A stretch of 64,000 nucleotides of DNA from Chloroflexota bacterium (GTDB lineage Bacteria; Chloroflexota; Anaerolineae; Anaerolineales; Villigracilaceae), in NCBI GenBank assembly GCA_016213105.1, contig JACRBN010000019.1, positions 186,001-250,000 of the forward strand. Direction: 5' to 3'. Position 1 is the stretch's first letter; each line of letters starts with the position of its first letter. Shown here one piece after another: positions 7,957 through 17,280 of the stretch. Below the pieces are notes generated by a model. That model had not been told where the DNA came from. It saw only the letters and a list, made by a program, of their open reading frames with translations, and made no database searches. The translations under genes were made by a program, and so were the position numbers.

Positions 7957-9360
7957 CTACTTGACAAAGACCTTGTTGGCTTCATCGCAGATGGTCGTGC
8001 CGAAATCTTCCACGGTCATGCCACCGGTCAGAACCGCCTGGATGGCGGGGCCCATGATCTTGTCGAACTCAGGCCAGGAGCCAGCCCACAGCGGACCTTC
8101 AGCGGTCGGCATGGCAGCGTCGGCGATGCCGTTAAGGAAGGCCTGGTTGTTGGCGGGCGGGGTGAAGGTCAGGAAGGAGTCGAGCGCTTCCTGGCTCACG
8201 CGGCTGGGGATGTTGGCGCCGAGGGCGGCAACCTTACCCTGGGTCTGGGCGGTGGTAAGGGCCTGGACGAGTTTCCACGCTTCTTCGGGATGCTCGGTCT
8301 TGGCGTTGATCACATAGGCGCCCCAGAACAGCCAGTTACCGGGCGTGCCATTGGGACCCTTGGGCAGTTCAACCACGTCCCATTCGAAGTCCACGGTGCG
8401 GATGCCGGGGGTGGCCCAGCGGCCGTTCTGGAACATGGCAACCTTGCCGGCGCGGAAAGTGGGTTCGGGATCTTCGCCGTAGGGGGTGGCGACATCAAAG
8501 TCCTGGTACAGGGAGCGCTGGAAGTCGAGGCCAGCCAGGGACTCGGGGGTGTTGAGCGCGCAGGCGGTGCGGTCGGCGGTGAAGAAGCCGCCGCCGGAGG
8601 CATTCAGCCACACGCCGTAGGGGCCCCACCAGGCGCTGGCGCCGTAGCCGTACACATCGGTGCCGAGGGCGCGGGTCTTCTGGGCCACATCGAGGAAGGC
8701 ATCCCAGTCCCATTCGCCGTTGGCGGCCAGTTCACGCGGGTCGGGGGCGCCGGCTTCGTTGATCAGGTCCATGTTCAGGTACAGGGCGAAGGTGGACACG
8801 TCGCGGGGCAGGCCCCAGAGCGCGCCAGACTCCGCGCCGCTGGCAGCGGTCTCGGGATTGTAGGTCAGGTGGTACATCGGGCCAGGATAGAAGGCGTTCG
8901 CGTCGAAGCCTTCGGTGCTGGCGGCCAGGTCCGAGACGTTGAGGATCAGGCCGCGGGTGGCGAAGTCGGCCACGTCGGTTCCCGGGATCCAGAAGACGTC
9001 GGGAGCGGTCCCGGCGGCAACCTCGGAGCGAAGCTGGTCCTGGTAGTTGGCGCCTTCGGTGCCGCCCGGCTCGTAGGTCAGGCTGACGCCGTCGATCTCG
9101 GCATCCAGTTCGGTGCTGATCTTGCTATAGACATCGATTTCTTCCTGGTTGTCGGGGCGGGTGCGCCAGCGCAGGGGCACGTCACTCATGGGAGCTTCCG
9201 TGGCGGCCTCGGTGGGAGCTACGGTGGCAGCCTCGGTGGCGGCTTCTGTTGCAGCTTCGGTGGGGGCGGGGGCTTCAGTGGCGGGGGTGCCGCAGGCGAC
9301 CAAAATAAACGAGGTGACGACGAGCAGGCTGATCACCTTCCAAAACAGGTTGTGTTTCAT
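7957..9360 (-). CDS. Extracellular sugar-binding lipoprotein of an ABC transporter
   Basis: This solute-binding protein (family 1) feeds the two permeases downstream. A signal peptide ends in a lipobox LVAC with the lipidated Cys at residue 23. A low-complexity linker rich in Thr, Ala, Glu and Pro (repeats of EAAT) follows, then the globular domain from about residue 62. APDVFWIPGTDVADFATRG is typical of sugar-binding proteins of the UgpB/MalE type. Length is 467 residues. The ligand is not certain. The divergent alpha-galactosidase-like gene and galT suggest an alpha-galactoside. A lipoprotein anchor fits a cell with a single membrane or exposed lipoproteins. Confidence 0.9.
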   Translation of the reverse strand: MKHNLFWKVISLLVVTSFILVACGTPATEAPAPTEAATEAATEAATVAPTEAATEAPMSDVPLRWRTRPDNQEEIDVYSKISTELDAEIDGVSLTYEPGGTEGANYQDQLRSEVAAGTAPDVFWIPGTDVADFATRGLILNVSDLAASTEGFDANAFYPGPMYHLTYNPETAASGAESGALWGLPRDVSTFALYLNMDLINEAGAPDPRELAANGEWDWDAFLDVAQKTRALGTDVYGYGASAWWGPYGVWLNASGGGFFTADRTACALNTPESLAGLDFQRSLYQDFDVATPYGEDPEPTFRAGKVAMFQNGRWATPGIRTVDFEWDVVELPKGPNGTPGNWLFWGAYVINAKTEHPEEAWKLVQALTTAQTQGKVAALGANIPSRVSQEALDSFLTFTPPANNQAFLNGIADAAMPTAEGPLWAGSWPEFDKIMGPAIQAVLTGGMTVEDFGTTICDEANKVFVK

Positions 9361-9435
9361 CTTTTCTTCTCCAGAAATTAAGTAGTGAATTGTTGAAAAT
9401 GTACTGTGTCGTTTCGTGGGAGCACTAGGCGGAAA

Positions 9436-10449
9436 TCAATCACCTCCTTTATCCAGCGTGGATTGACGAACGACCAGTTGCGCCGGGAGTTTCAACTGGC
9501 GTGGTTCGTTGTTCTTTTTTTGCAGAATGTCGAGCAGCATGCGGGTGGCTTCCTGGCCGATGCGCGGCATGTCCTGGCGCATGGTGGTGAGCGGGGGATC
9601 GAAATAGGAGGCCAGCGGCATGTCGTCGACGCCGATGACGGCCAGTTGGGTGGGGACATCGATGCCCATATCGCGGGCGGCGTGCATGACGCCCATGGCC
9701 ATGCGGTCGTTTTGGGCGAAGATGGCGCTGGGAACACGGCCCTGTTCGGCGAAAGAAAGCAGGGCATCCTGGCCCGAAGTGGCGGACCAATCACCCTCGA
9801 TAATCATGGTTGGGTCGACTTCCAAACCCGCCTCCTGCAGGGCGCGCGCGTAGCCTTCGGCGCGGTCCTGGGAACAGTCCTCTTCCATCGGCCCGGTGAC
9901 CAGGGCGATCTGGGTGTGTCCCATCGAGAGCAGGTGGCGGGTGGCTTCGTAGGCGACCTTTTCGTCATCCAGGGAGACGGAATTGATGCCCTCGTCATGC
10001 GAGCGGGCGCCGACGAAAACCAGGGGGAAATTCCTGGGGATGTATTCATAGCGTTTGTCGGCGTAGGGGTTGATAACGATCAACCCATCCACACGGCTGT
10101 GACCGACCAGTTCGTCCACCAGGGCGCGGAAGGCCTCGGGGTCGGCGGCCGACGACGAGAGCAAAAAATACCCGTGTTGACGGGCTTCGGTCTCGGCGCC
10201 TTCGATGACGCTGGCGAAGGTATAGTCTGTCAGGTTGGGGGAGATGCAGGCCAGGGTGTGGGTCTGTCCGCGGGCCATGGAGCGGGCGATCGCGCTAGGG
10301 CGGTATCCCATTTGCTCAATGGCGGCCTCCACGTGTGCGCGGGTCTCGGGCAATACATCTTCACTGCCATTGATTACACGCGACACAGTTTGGTGCGAAA
10401 CACCAGCCTGGCGGGCGACATCACGGATTGTTGGGCGGGAAGATGACAT
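9436..10449 (-). CDS. LacI-family transcriptional regulator of the sugar locus
   Basis: This 337-residue DNA-binding repressor has the standard LacI layout. The helix-turn-helix is at residues 6-25 (IRDVARQAGVSHQTVSRVIN), the hinge helix around 50-60, and a periplasmic-binding-protein-like effector core follows. The core ends with GVDDMPLASYFDPPLTT, the usual LacI/GalR segment. The gene heads the leftward ABC operon and is divergent from the glycosidase. The 32-bp palindrome in the shared upstream region is the obvious operator. It probably represses both directions and its own gene until a sugar binds. The effector is unknown; a galactoside or galactose is the best guess. Confidence 0.93.
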   Translation of the reverse strand: MSSSRPTIRDVARQAGVSHQTVSRVINGSEDVLPETRAHVEAAIEQMGYRPSAIARSMARGQTHTLACISPNLTDYTFASVIEGAETEARQHGYFLLSSSAADPEAFRALVDELVGHSRVDGLIVINPYADKRYEYIPRNFPLVFVGARSHDEGINSVSLDDEKVAYEATRHLLSMGHTQIALVTGPMEEDCSQDRAEGYARALQEAGLEVDPTMIIEGDWSATSGQDALLSFAEQGRVPSAIFAQNDRMAMGVMHAARDMGIDVPTQLAVIGVDDMPLASYFDPPLTTMRQDMPRIGQEATRMLLDILQKKNNEPRQLKLPAQLVVRQSTLDKGGD

Positions 10450-10528
10450 GTTTTTGCCAATCTTGGTATAATGTTACCGGTCACGTGACCGGTAACATTA
10501 GTTTACAAGAACCAAAGGACGTTGTCAA
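10443..10528. promoter_or_regulatory. Divergent promoters with a 32-bp LacI-type operator
   Basis: A perfect 32-bp palindrome with half-site TAATGTTACCGGTCAC lies at 10469-10500, its centre CG-flanked as in LacI/GalR operators. Rightward promoter: ATGACA (10443-10448), 18-base spacer, TATAAT (10467-10472), which the operator overlaps. Leftward promoter on the minus strand: TTGACA (10528-10523), 17-base spacer, TAAACT (10505-10500), abutting the operator. One bound dimer could block both promoters. Confidence 0.85.
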
Positions 10529-10540
10529 GAGGCAACTTGC

Positions 10541-12763
10541 ATGAATGTCAAAATTCGGGTAACCGGGCAGAAAGTTCAGGCCATCTCCGCGCTTTACACC
10601 TGGGAATGGGATGAAGCCAGCGATCTGTTTTCTCTCGCAGATGCCAGCCAGCGCTTGATCTTGCGCGGCTATCACCAGCCCCTGGTTGTCACCACGGCGG
10701 GCAGGGGGGAGACGCAACTGCGCGCCCGCACGCACACCTTCACGGTGGAGGAGAATCGCCTGACGGTGATCTACTCGGGCCTCAATGGCCGCGCCACGCT
10801 GACGGTGACCTGGGTTTTCGAGGATGATTTCATTCGGCTCGCGCCCCTGCAATACTCCACGCCTGAAGCGTACGATCTGGTGAAGGTGGTCTACTTCGCC
10901 GAGCCGTTGAACGAGACTTACCGTCCCTCGCTGTACAGCCGATACGCGGTTGTGCCGGGACTTTGCATGAGCACCTGCGTCAGTCCCGTGATCGACCTGC
11001 ATGCCCACCTGTCTGTGACCGCCGTGCTTGGATCGGGGGCCATGCGCGGTCCAGGCCTGACCCAGCAATGGGGACTGCCCGCTCATTACTTTTGCATGTT
11101 CAACACATCCGAGCGCTGGAATGCCATCGGGGCCAGAAACCTGCAATCGGATGCCATCTGTTTCGGGCTGGGAGACCTGCCTCAGGGCGATTACCGCCTC
11201 GAGATCCGCGAGAACGCCCTCAGCCCGGTCATCAACCTGCGCGCGGACTTGTGGCCGCATTTTCAAACACCGGGGATGTTTCAACTTGGGCCTGCTTTCT
11301 TTCTCACGTTTGGCGCGCACTATCACGAGGCCATCCGCGCCTACTACACCACCCTGCTGCGTGAGAAGGTCGTGCGAACAAAAGAAGTCTCGCCGCGCAA
11401 GCAGGCGGTCATGCTTGCGCCGCAGTACAACACCTGGGGCGTGGAATCAGCCCTGGCGCTGCGGCCCGAGGACTTGACCGAGCCGCTGGTGCTGGACATC
11501 TTCCAGAAGCTGCTCCAATCTGGGATGCAGGCGCGCTGCTTCGTGATCGATGACAAGTGGGAAGGGCGCTACGGGGAGTTGAAACACGACGAGGCGCGCT
11601 TCCCGAATTTTGAAGCCATGCTGGATTCCATCCGCGCCGAAGGTTTTTACATCGGGCTTTGGGCGGCCTTCCTGCGCTGTCAGGATCCCTCCGCCCTCGG
11701 GCTGGACGAGTCGCACCTGCTGCAAACGTCAGACGGGAAACCGCTCTGGCTGGCGCACCAGACCTCCCGTTATGGGATTTTCGACGTGACCCAGCCCGCC
11801 GTCCAGAAGGTGCTGGCGGAACGCGCGCGGGACTTCATCCGCCGTTATCGGCCCGACCTGATCAAATTTGACTTTGGCTATGAGCTGCCCTCGCTCGATA
11901 TGGCTGCGCCGTCCGATCTGCGTTGGGCGGGGGAGCGTCTGCTCCAAAAGGGACTGGAGGTGGTGGTCGGTGCGATGAAGGCCGAGAATCCCGACCTGGT
12001 CATCATGTACTACGGCTTGTCGCCGCTTTTGCTGGAGCATTACGATTTGCACAGCCCTGATGACCTGGTCTATTGCGGCGGCGATTATGACCTGGAGACC
12101 AACCGCCGCATCTTCTTCAGCAGTTTGTGCGGCGAGCTGGGCATGCCGACCTACGGCTCCTCGGGCTATGACTGGGCCTCGGCGCTGGACATCTGGTTCG
12201 ATTCCGCGCCGTCGGGCACGCTGGGTTCCCTGCACTGTTTCGACGGCGATGAGAACGGCGACCTGCCGAAGCCCGAATGGATCGCCAAATACAACGGCCT
12301 GTCCGCCATCCTGCGCCCCGAGACCACCTTCCGCATCCAGCCCGTCGATGCCAGTGGACAGGGCAGGTTGCGCGCCGCCTTTTCGCCCTCGTGGGAACGT
12401 ATCGAGCAGGGCAGGACGGTGCTGTTGGCGCTGCGCACCCACAAGTTCGATGGCAAGCCTGCCAGTCGGGCTTACAAGGATATTTTGGATACCGAGATTG
12501 GCCTGATCGTCTCCTCGCTGACCGCGGACGGCTTGGCCGAATCGCTGCGCCTGGGCATCGTCCCGTTTGGGGATGGGGCTTGTGTCCTGCGACACGTGTT
12601 GGCTGTTGAATACAAAACAGCCAACATCACAGAGCATTATTTCGGCGGGCGCGCGTGGACGTATCCGCTTGCCTGTCAGCCAGGCCGCATCGAACTTCAA
12701 ATGCAACAAACGCGGGATGATGATATTCTTGAATGGTTGGAAGTGACCTTTGAAACCGTTTAG
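10541..12763 (+). CDS. Alpha-galactosidase-like glycoside hydrolase, clan GH-D (GH36-like)
   Basis: The 740-residue enzyme is predicted to release terminal alpha-linked galactose or a related sugar in the cytosol. It has no signal peptide. An N-terminal beta-rich domain (about 1-270) precedes a TIM barrel. In the barrel, FVIDDKWEGRYGE (about 335-348) and LIKFDFGYE, with the predicted nucleophile Asp444, match the K-x-D pattern of clan GH-D. A C-terminal beta domain follows. The start has AAGAGG upstream. It is divergent from the LacI-ABC operon and 45 bases before galT, which would use the released galactose after phosphorylation. No galactokinase is visible here. Exact substrate and GH family are inferred. 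A palindrome at 12597-12626 lies inside the coding region. Confidence 0.8.
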   Translation: MNVKIRVTGQKVQAISALYTWEWDEASDLFSLADASQRLILRGYHQPLVVTTAGRGETQLRARTHTFTVEENRLTVIYSGLNGRATLTVTWVFEDDFIRLAPLQYSTPEAYDLVKVVYFAEPLNETYRPSLYSRYAVVPGLCMSTCVSPVIDLHAHLSVTAVLGSGAMRGPGLTQQWGLPAHYFCMFNTSERWNAIGARNLQSDAICFGLGDLPQGDYRLEIRENALSPVINLRADLWPHFQTPGMFQLGPAFFLTFGAHYHEAIRAYYTTLLREKVVRTKEVSPRKQAVMLAPQYNTWGVESALALRPEDLTEPLVLDIFQKLLQSGMQARCFVIDDKWEGRYGELKHDEARFPNFEAMLDSIRAEGFYIGLWAAFLRCQDPSALGLDESHLLQTSDGKPLWLAHQTSRYGIFDVTQPAVQKVLAERARDFIRRYRPDLIKFDFGYELPSLDMAAPSDLRWAGERLLQKGLEVVVGAMKAENPDLVIMYYGLSPLLLEHYDLHSPDDLVYCGGDYDLETNRRIFFSSLCGELGMPTYGSSGYDWASALDIWFDSAPSGTLGSLHCFDGDENGDLPKPEWIAKYNGLSAILRPETTFRIQPVDASGQGRLRAAFSPSWERIEQGRTVLLALRTHKFDGKPASRAYKDILDTEIGLIVSSLTADGLAESLRLGIVPFGDGACVLRHVLAVEYKTANITEHYFGGRAWTYPLACQPGRIELQMQQTRDDDILEWLEVTFETV
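12597..12626. repeat. Palindrome inside the glycosidase coding region
   Basis: TGTTGGCTGTT at 12597-12607 and AACAGCCAACA at 12616-12626 form a perfect 11-bp stem with an 8-base loop. It encodes residues LAVEYKTAN in the C-terminal domain. Confidence 0.7.
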
Positions 12764-12808
12764 AATAGCCATCATTCTCTGCAGATCAATTTTTGAAGAG
12801 GAAGTATC

Positions 12809-13846
12809 ATGATCAATTCACCACATCGTCGTTTCAATGCCCTGACGGGCGAATGGGTGCTGAATTCGCCGCACCGCGCCAAACGTCCCTGGCTGGGACA
12901 GGTGGAGAAGACTCCGCCCGAGTCTCTGCCCGCCTACGACCCGACCTGTTACCTCTGTCCGCGCAATGAACGGGCGGGCGGGGTGACCAACCCCGATTAC
13001 AGCGGGACATTTGTCTTTAATAATGATTTCGCCGCCTTGCTGCCCGACCCGTCGGAGGAAGCGGCTTCGACTCACCCCTTGCTGGTTTCCGCTCCCGAGC
13101 GTGGATCCTGTCGGGTGGTTTGCTTCTCGCCCCGCCACGACCTGACCCTGCCCGAGCTGGACCTGCCCGCCATCGAAGCCGTCATCGCCACCTGGACGCG
13201 CGAATCCGCCGACCTGGCCGCGCAGGATTTCATCCGCTATGTGCAGGTCTTCGAGAACAAGGGCGCCATGATGGGCTGCTCCAACCCGCATCCGCACAGC
13301 CAGTTGTGGGCGCAGTCGCAATTGCCCAATGAGATCGTGAAGGAACTTGCCAGGCAGGCAGAATATTATTCCCAGCACGGACGTCCCCTGCTGACGGACT
13401 ACGTTCAGGAGGAACTCAGGCTCCAGGAGCGCATCCTGTTCTCGAACGATCATTTCACGGCCCTGGTTCCGTTTTGGGCGGTCTGGCCGTTCGAGACGAT
13501 GGTCATTGCCCATCGCGCCACGCAGTCGCTTTCGGACTTGTCGGCATCAGAAGTCTCCGCGCTGGCGGAGGCCTTCAAGCAGGTCACGACGCGTTACGAC
13601 AACCTGTTCGAGATCTCCTTCCCGTACTCGATGGGATTCCACCAGGCACCCGCAGATGGGGAGGCGCATCCCGAGTGGGTCTTGCACGCGCACTTTTATC
13701 CACCGCTATTGCGCTCGGCCACGGTGCGCAAGTTCATGGTGGGATACGAGATGCTGGCCATGCCGCAGCGCGACATCACGCCCGAGGTCGCCGCGGACAG
13801 GTTGCGCTCGGTTTCGGCGGTGCATTACAAGCAGCGCGGCATGTAA
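12809..13846 (+). CDS. galT: GalT, galactose-1-phosphate uridylyltransferase
   Basis: GalT exchanges UMP between UDP-glucose and galactose-1-phosphate in the Leloir pathway. The 345-residue protein has both HIT-like halves. The active site [10 protein letters not shown] carries His161 and the nucleophile His163. Zinc-binding candidates are the N-terminal CYLCPRN cysteines. The second half has FHQAPADG and [11 protein letters not shown]. The start ATG follows GAAGAGGAAG. It is downstream of the alpha-galactosidase-like gene in the same direction and ends at a strong terminator, so the two form a short galactoside-use operon. The LacI site upstream would control both. Confidence 0.94.
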   Translation: MINSPHRRFNALTGEWVLNSPHRAKRPWLGQVEKTPPESLPAYDPTCYLCPRNERAGGVTNPDYSGTFVFNNDFAALLPDPSEEAASTHPLLVSAPERGSCRVVCFSPRHDLTLPELDLPAIEAVIATWTRESADLAAQDFIRYVQVFENKGAMMGCSNPHPHSQLWAQSQLPNEIVKELARQAEYYSQHGRPLLTDYVQEELRLQERILFSNDHFTALVPFWAVWPFETMVIAHRATQSLSDLSASEVSALAEAFKQVTTRYDNLFEISFPYSMGFHQAPADGEAHPEWVLHAHFYPPLLRSATVRKFMVGYEMLAMPQRDITPEVAADRLRSVSAVHYKQRGM

Positions 13847-13861
13847 TGCAAGAGCGGATAA

Positions 13862-13895
13862 AAACAGACTCGCCCACGGGTGAGTCTGTTTGTTT
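13862..13895. terminator. Bidirectional terminator between galT and the response regulator
   Basis: AAACAGACTC (13862-13871) pairs perfectly with GAGTCTGTTT (13882-13891). T-rich tracts follow on both strands, so it can end galT on + and the regulator operon on -. Confidence 0.85.
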
Positions 13896-13945
13896 AACGG
13901 GAGCAGGCCGCAGGTCCGCTTTTGGTTGACTGTCAGGGCGCGCGT

Positions 13946-14998
13946 CTATCCTCCCGTGGCGAAGGCCGTGGCCGCCGAGCGCGTGTGGACTTCCAGTTTT
14001 TCGAAGATGGCCTTCAAATGGCGCTTGACCGTGTTGGCGGTGATGAACAATTTCTCCGCGATCTCCTTGTTGGTCAGACCCAGCGCCAGCAAGTCGAGCA
14101 CTTCGCGTTCGCGCTCAGTGAGCGTGCTTAATTTGCTGAGGTGGGGATGCGAGGCGCGGGCTTCGCCCACCACGCGGCTGAAGACGGCGCGGTCGAAACT
14201 TTGCTTCTCGATGAACGCGGAAATGGAATGCTCGGAGTAGATGCGCTGGATCTCCTCCGCGCTGGCGATGCCGCTGACCACAATGGTCGGGATGCCCGCC
14301 ATGTAACTGCTGGAGAGCAATTGATACCCGTCCGGTTCCGGGGCAGCGGAGTACGCGGCGGCGCGGCTTAGGGACAGGTCGATGACCGCCAGGGAGAATT
14401 TCTCGCGGCGTAAATATCCCATCGCATCGCCAAAGCTCGAACAGGCGCGGACGGTGAAACCCGCGTCGACCAGCAGTTCCTCCAGAATGCTGCGCCAGCC
14501 CGCATCATCTTCCACAACAAGGGCGTGCTCGACCACTTCCTTCTGGGATGCTGCCGCGTTCCTTTCGATGCTCTTCGACGACTCGGAAATCGGAGCCGTC
14601 ATCGGCGGGGCGGAGGCCAGGATGCGCGAGATGATGTCGCGGAATTGCGAACGGTGGAAACTTTCCTTGCGCAGGAATGTGAACGCGCCGTAGTCCGTCA
14701 ACGCGGTGACCGCCAGCTCGACGGTGGCGAAGCCGGTCAGCAGGATGGTCTGGCAGTTGGGGTCGAGGCGGCGGACCGCATCGAGCACGCGCAGGCCGTC
14801 GTAATTGTTGTGGTCGTTCGGCGTGAGTGAGAGGTCCACCACAGCCAGGCGGTGCGGCTGGAGTTTGAGAAGCTGGGCCGCCTCCTCGACGCTGCCGGCT
14901 ACATCCACCTCCAGCCCCGAATCGGAGAGGATTTCGCTCAGGATTTGCTGCCAGGACGAATCGTCCTCGACCACGAGCGCATGCAGGATGGGGGTCAT
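13946..14998 (-). CDS. Response regulator with two receiver domains and a LuxR-type HTH
   Basis: The 350-residue protein contains two tandem receiver domains and a NarL/LuxR-type DNA-binding domain. Receiver 1 spans about residues 4-125 with the acidic pair EDD at 11-13 and predicted phospho-Asp55 in LAVVDLS. Receiver 2 spans about 150-280 with a second VVEDD and LAVIDLS. The C-terminal LTEREREVLDLLALGLTNKE and TANTVKRHLKAIFEKL form the HTH. The start at 14998 was chosen because it gives MTPILHALVVEDD and an ATGA overlap with the kinase stop. Two receivers on one regulator could allow input from two kinases, or one may be a pseudo-receiver, but both keep the Asp. Confidence 0.92.
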   Translation of the reverse strand: MTPILHALVVEDDSSWQQILSEILSDSGLEVDVAGSVEEAAQLLKLQPHRLAVVDLSLTPNDHNNYDGLRVLDAVRRLDPNCQTILLTGFATVELAVTALTDYGAFTFLRKESFHRSQFRDIISRILASAPPMTAPISESSKSIERNAAASQKEVVEHALVVEDDAGWRSILEELLVDAGFTVRACSSFGDAMGYLRREKFSLAVIDLSLSRAAAYSAAPEPDGYQLLSSSYMAGIPTIVVSGIASAEEIQRIYSEHSISAFIEKQSFDRAVFSRVVGEARASHPHLSKLSTLTEREREVLDLLALGLTNKEIAEKLFITANTVKRHLKAIFEKLEVHTRSAATAFATGG

Positions 14999-17280
14999 GC
15001 TCTTTCCCCGGCAATGGGCAATCGGAGCCGAAACGTGGTTCCCTGGCTGCCATCGCTTTCCACGGCCACCGACCCGCCGAGACGGGTCATCAGGGTTTTC
15101 ACCCACCACAGGCCGAAGCCAAGTTTTCCAGGATGGGCATCCGTGCGCCCGGAGAATTCCAACTCGAAGATCTTCTCGTGCAGTTCGGGCGGGATGCCAG
15201 GCCCGCTGTCGCGCACGGCAAGCTCGACCCAGCCCGAAGCGGATGCTCCCTGAATGGCAATCGTCCCCTTTCCTTTCATGGCGTCGATGGCATTCTCGAT
15301 CAGGTTCTTGAAAACGAGCGTCAGGCTTTTTTGGCCGGCCAGCACCCTGGGCAAATGTTCCAGCGCCTCGGTGTGGATGCTGACCTCTGGCGGCACTTGC
15401 GCAGCCAGAATGGCATCTGCCACGCAGGTCGAGACCAGCACCTGTTCCATGCGGATCGGCCGCAGGTGCGAGACGTTTTCCTGCACGATCTGCAGGGCGT
15501 CCATCGCGCTGTGTTCGATCTCGGCCAGTTTCTTCGCCAGGTAGGCGTCGCTTTCGAGCAGGCCGTGATATTTATCCTGGATGGTCTGCACCCGCACCGG
15601 GATGATGCCGATCTTGTTGTTCATGTTGTGCAGCAGGTTGGAGGAAATGTCGCCCACCGCCGCGAAGGTCTCGGCGACCCAATGCTGTTCGCGCGAGGCT
15701 TGCAGGGCCTGCTGGCGCGATTCGTTTTGCAGGGCCAGCACCGCGTAATGCGCCAGGCACATCAGGATCTTTTCGTCCCATTCCGACTCAACGAGGCGGG
15801 CGCCATCGAGGTCGCTGTTGAAGACGCCGAACGCGCCCAGCGCCTGGCCGTCGCCCATTGTCAGCAGGGGGATGACCAGGTAACGGGATGCGCCCCCGGC
15901 GGGGTCGGGGAGGGGCTTGAGGGTGTGCTTGGTCAGGATTGCCTCGCGGGCGAGACGCTCATGCGGCAGCGCGTGCCCATTCGACGCCATCAGCACCAGT
16001 TCCTGGTTCGCCTGCATCCAGATCCCGCTGGACGATGAATTGAGCAGATCGTTGGCTGTGGCTGCCAGGTGGTCGAGCACGCTTTGGGTGGGCTGCGAGA
16101 GCAGTACGCGGGCAATCTCCTGCAAGGCATCGAGGAGACGCACCTCCTGAATGGCGGTGATCGCGTAGGTGGCCAGCGTTTGCAGCATGTGATGGTCATC
16201 TTCGGAAAATGCGCCCGGGGTTGGGCTTTCCAGGTTGAGCACGCCTTCGAGCCGCCCGCTGGCGTTGATGAGTGGCACGGCCAGTTCGCTGCGCATCTCC
16301 AGGCTGGAATCAAGCGGGTAGTAGATCTTCGACCACGGCTCCATGCGCAGATCAGGGATGAGCAGGGATTCGCGCATGCGCGCCACGTAGGCCATGATGC
16401 TGTTCCCATGCACTGGAAGTTTTTCGACGAGCGGCCGCTCGAGGTCCGCGCCTTTGACGGCGCTCGTGACCAGGAATTCCCCGCCCCGATCCAACAGGCG
16501 GAAGATGCCGTAGCGGGCGTTGGTCACTTCCATGGTCAGTTCGAGAATGGCTTCGAGGGTTTCTTCGAATCCCAGGCGGGACGAGATCAGCATCCCGGCG
16601 CGGCGCAGGCGTTTTAACTCGTCCTCCTTGTGCGCCAGATCGCGGCGGACGCTGTTCAGGTGGCGCGTGTGATAGAGAGCCATCGCCGCCTGGTTGACAA
16701 AATTGTCGAGCATCAATTGTTCGAGCGGCGTGAACTCGCGGTCTTCGTGCAGGTAAACGTACAGAACGCCCACCACCTGCCCCGCAACGATCAGCGGATA
16801 GCAGGCCACGGCCTTCACCCCCAGGGAGGCGTGATAGGGATGGATGTCGATATCCGTTTCTTCATAGGACAGGATTTTGCGCCTGCGTTGGATGGCCCGC
16901 ACGCCCATTCCATTGGGGCGCGGGGTGTCGTCTGGCGCAGCGTCCATCGAAGAGGGCAGGCCTTCCGCGCCGACCGAAGCGCGCAATTCATTTTCCAGAT
17001 TGCCGGTGGCATCATCGTAGGCGTAGATCACGGCCGAGGTGCCAGGCACCACGCGCACCGCGCTCTGCACGATCAAGGCCAGGCTTTGGATGTGCTGGCC
17101 CTCGTCGGAGTCGCTGATCTGGTTGATGGCGCAGCTGATCTGGTTCAGGCTGGCCAGCGCCTCGAACAGGCGCGCTTCGATCTCCTCGGGAGGCGTGGTT
17201 TCGGTCTTCTTCATCAGGTGGTACGCCTGGGTTGAGAGCATGACTGGTGGTGTGCGAGCATGAACCTGATTGTAATCCAT
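14995..17280 (-). CDS. GAF-domain sensor histidine kinase
   Basis: This 761-residue kinase is the likely partner of the overlapping response regulator. It has no membrane helix. The N-terminal two thirds contain at least two, probably three, GAF sensor domains (about 60-200, 235-385 and 400-530). The catalytic part begins near 540. NLLHNMNNKIG holds the predicted phospho-His, then the N box LIENAIDAM, G1 DSGPGIPPE and G2 KLGFGLWWVKTL. The dimerisation segment is atypical compared with ordinary HisKA. The true start is uncertain because no good ribosome-binding site is seen. ATGs 13 and 22 codons further in are alternatives. It probably senses a cytosolic small molecule or redox state. Confidence 0.88.
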   Translation of the reverse strand: MDYNQVHARTPPVMLSTQAYHLMKKTETTPPEEIEARLFEALASLNQISCAINQISDSDEGQHIQSLALIVQSAVRVVPGTSAVIYAYDDATGNLENELRASVGAEGLPSSMDAAPDDTPRPNGMGVRAIQRRRKILSYEETDIDIHPYHASLGVKAVACYPLIVAGQVVGVLYVYLHEDREFTPLEQLMLDNFVNQAAMALYHTRHLNSVRRDLAHKEDELKRLRRAGMLISSRLGFEETLEAILELTMEVTNARYGIFRLLDRGGEFLVTSAVKGADLERPLVEKLPVHGNSIMAYVARMRESLLIPDLRMEPWSKIYYPLDSSLEMRSELAVPLINASGRLEGVLNLESPTPGAFSEDDHHMLQTLATYAITAIQEVRLLDALQEIARVLLSQPTQSVLDHLAATANDLLNSSSSGIWMQANQELVLMASNGHALPHERLAREAILTKHTLKPLPDPAGGASRYLVIPLLTMGDGQALGAFGVFNSDLDGARLVESEWDEKILMCLAHYAVLALQNESRQQALQASREQHWVAETFAAVGDISSNLLHNMNNKIGIIPVRVQTIQDKYHGLLESDAYLAKKLAEIEHSAMDALQIVQENVSHLRPIRMEQVLVSTCVADAILAAQVPPEVSIHTEALEHLPRVLAGQKSLTLVFKNLIENAIDAMKGKGTIAIQGASASGWVELAVRDSGPGIPPELHEKIFELEFSGRTDAHPGKLGFGLWWVKTLMTRLGGSVAVESDGSQGTTFRLRLPIAGERA

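Noticed and set aside
6130-9381. 1083-codon open frame on the + strand opposite the ABC operon
   Set aside because: It is a shadow of three well-supported minus-strand genes. Its composition is that of antisense GC-rich codons (Gly, His, Asp, Val, Gln), and it has no domain and no ribosome-binding site.
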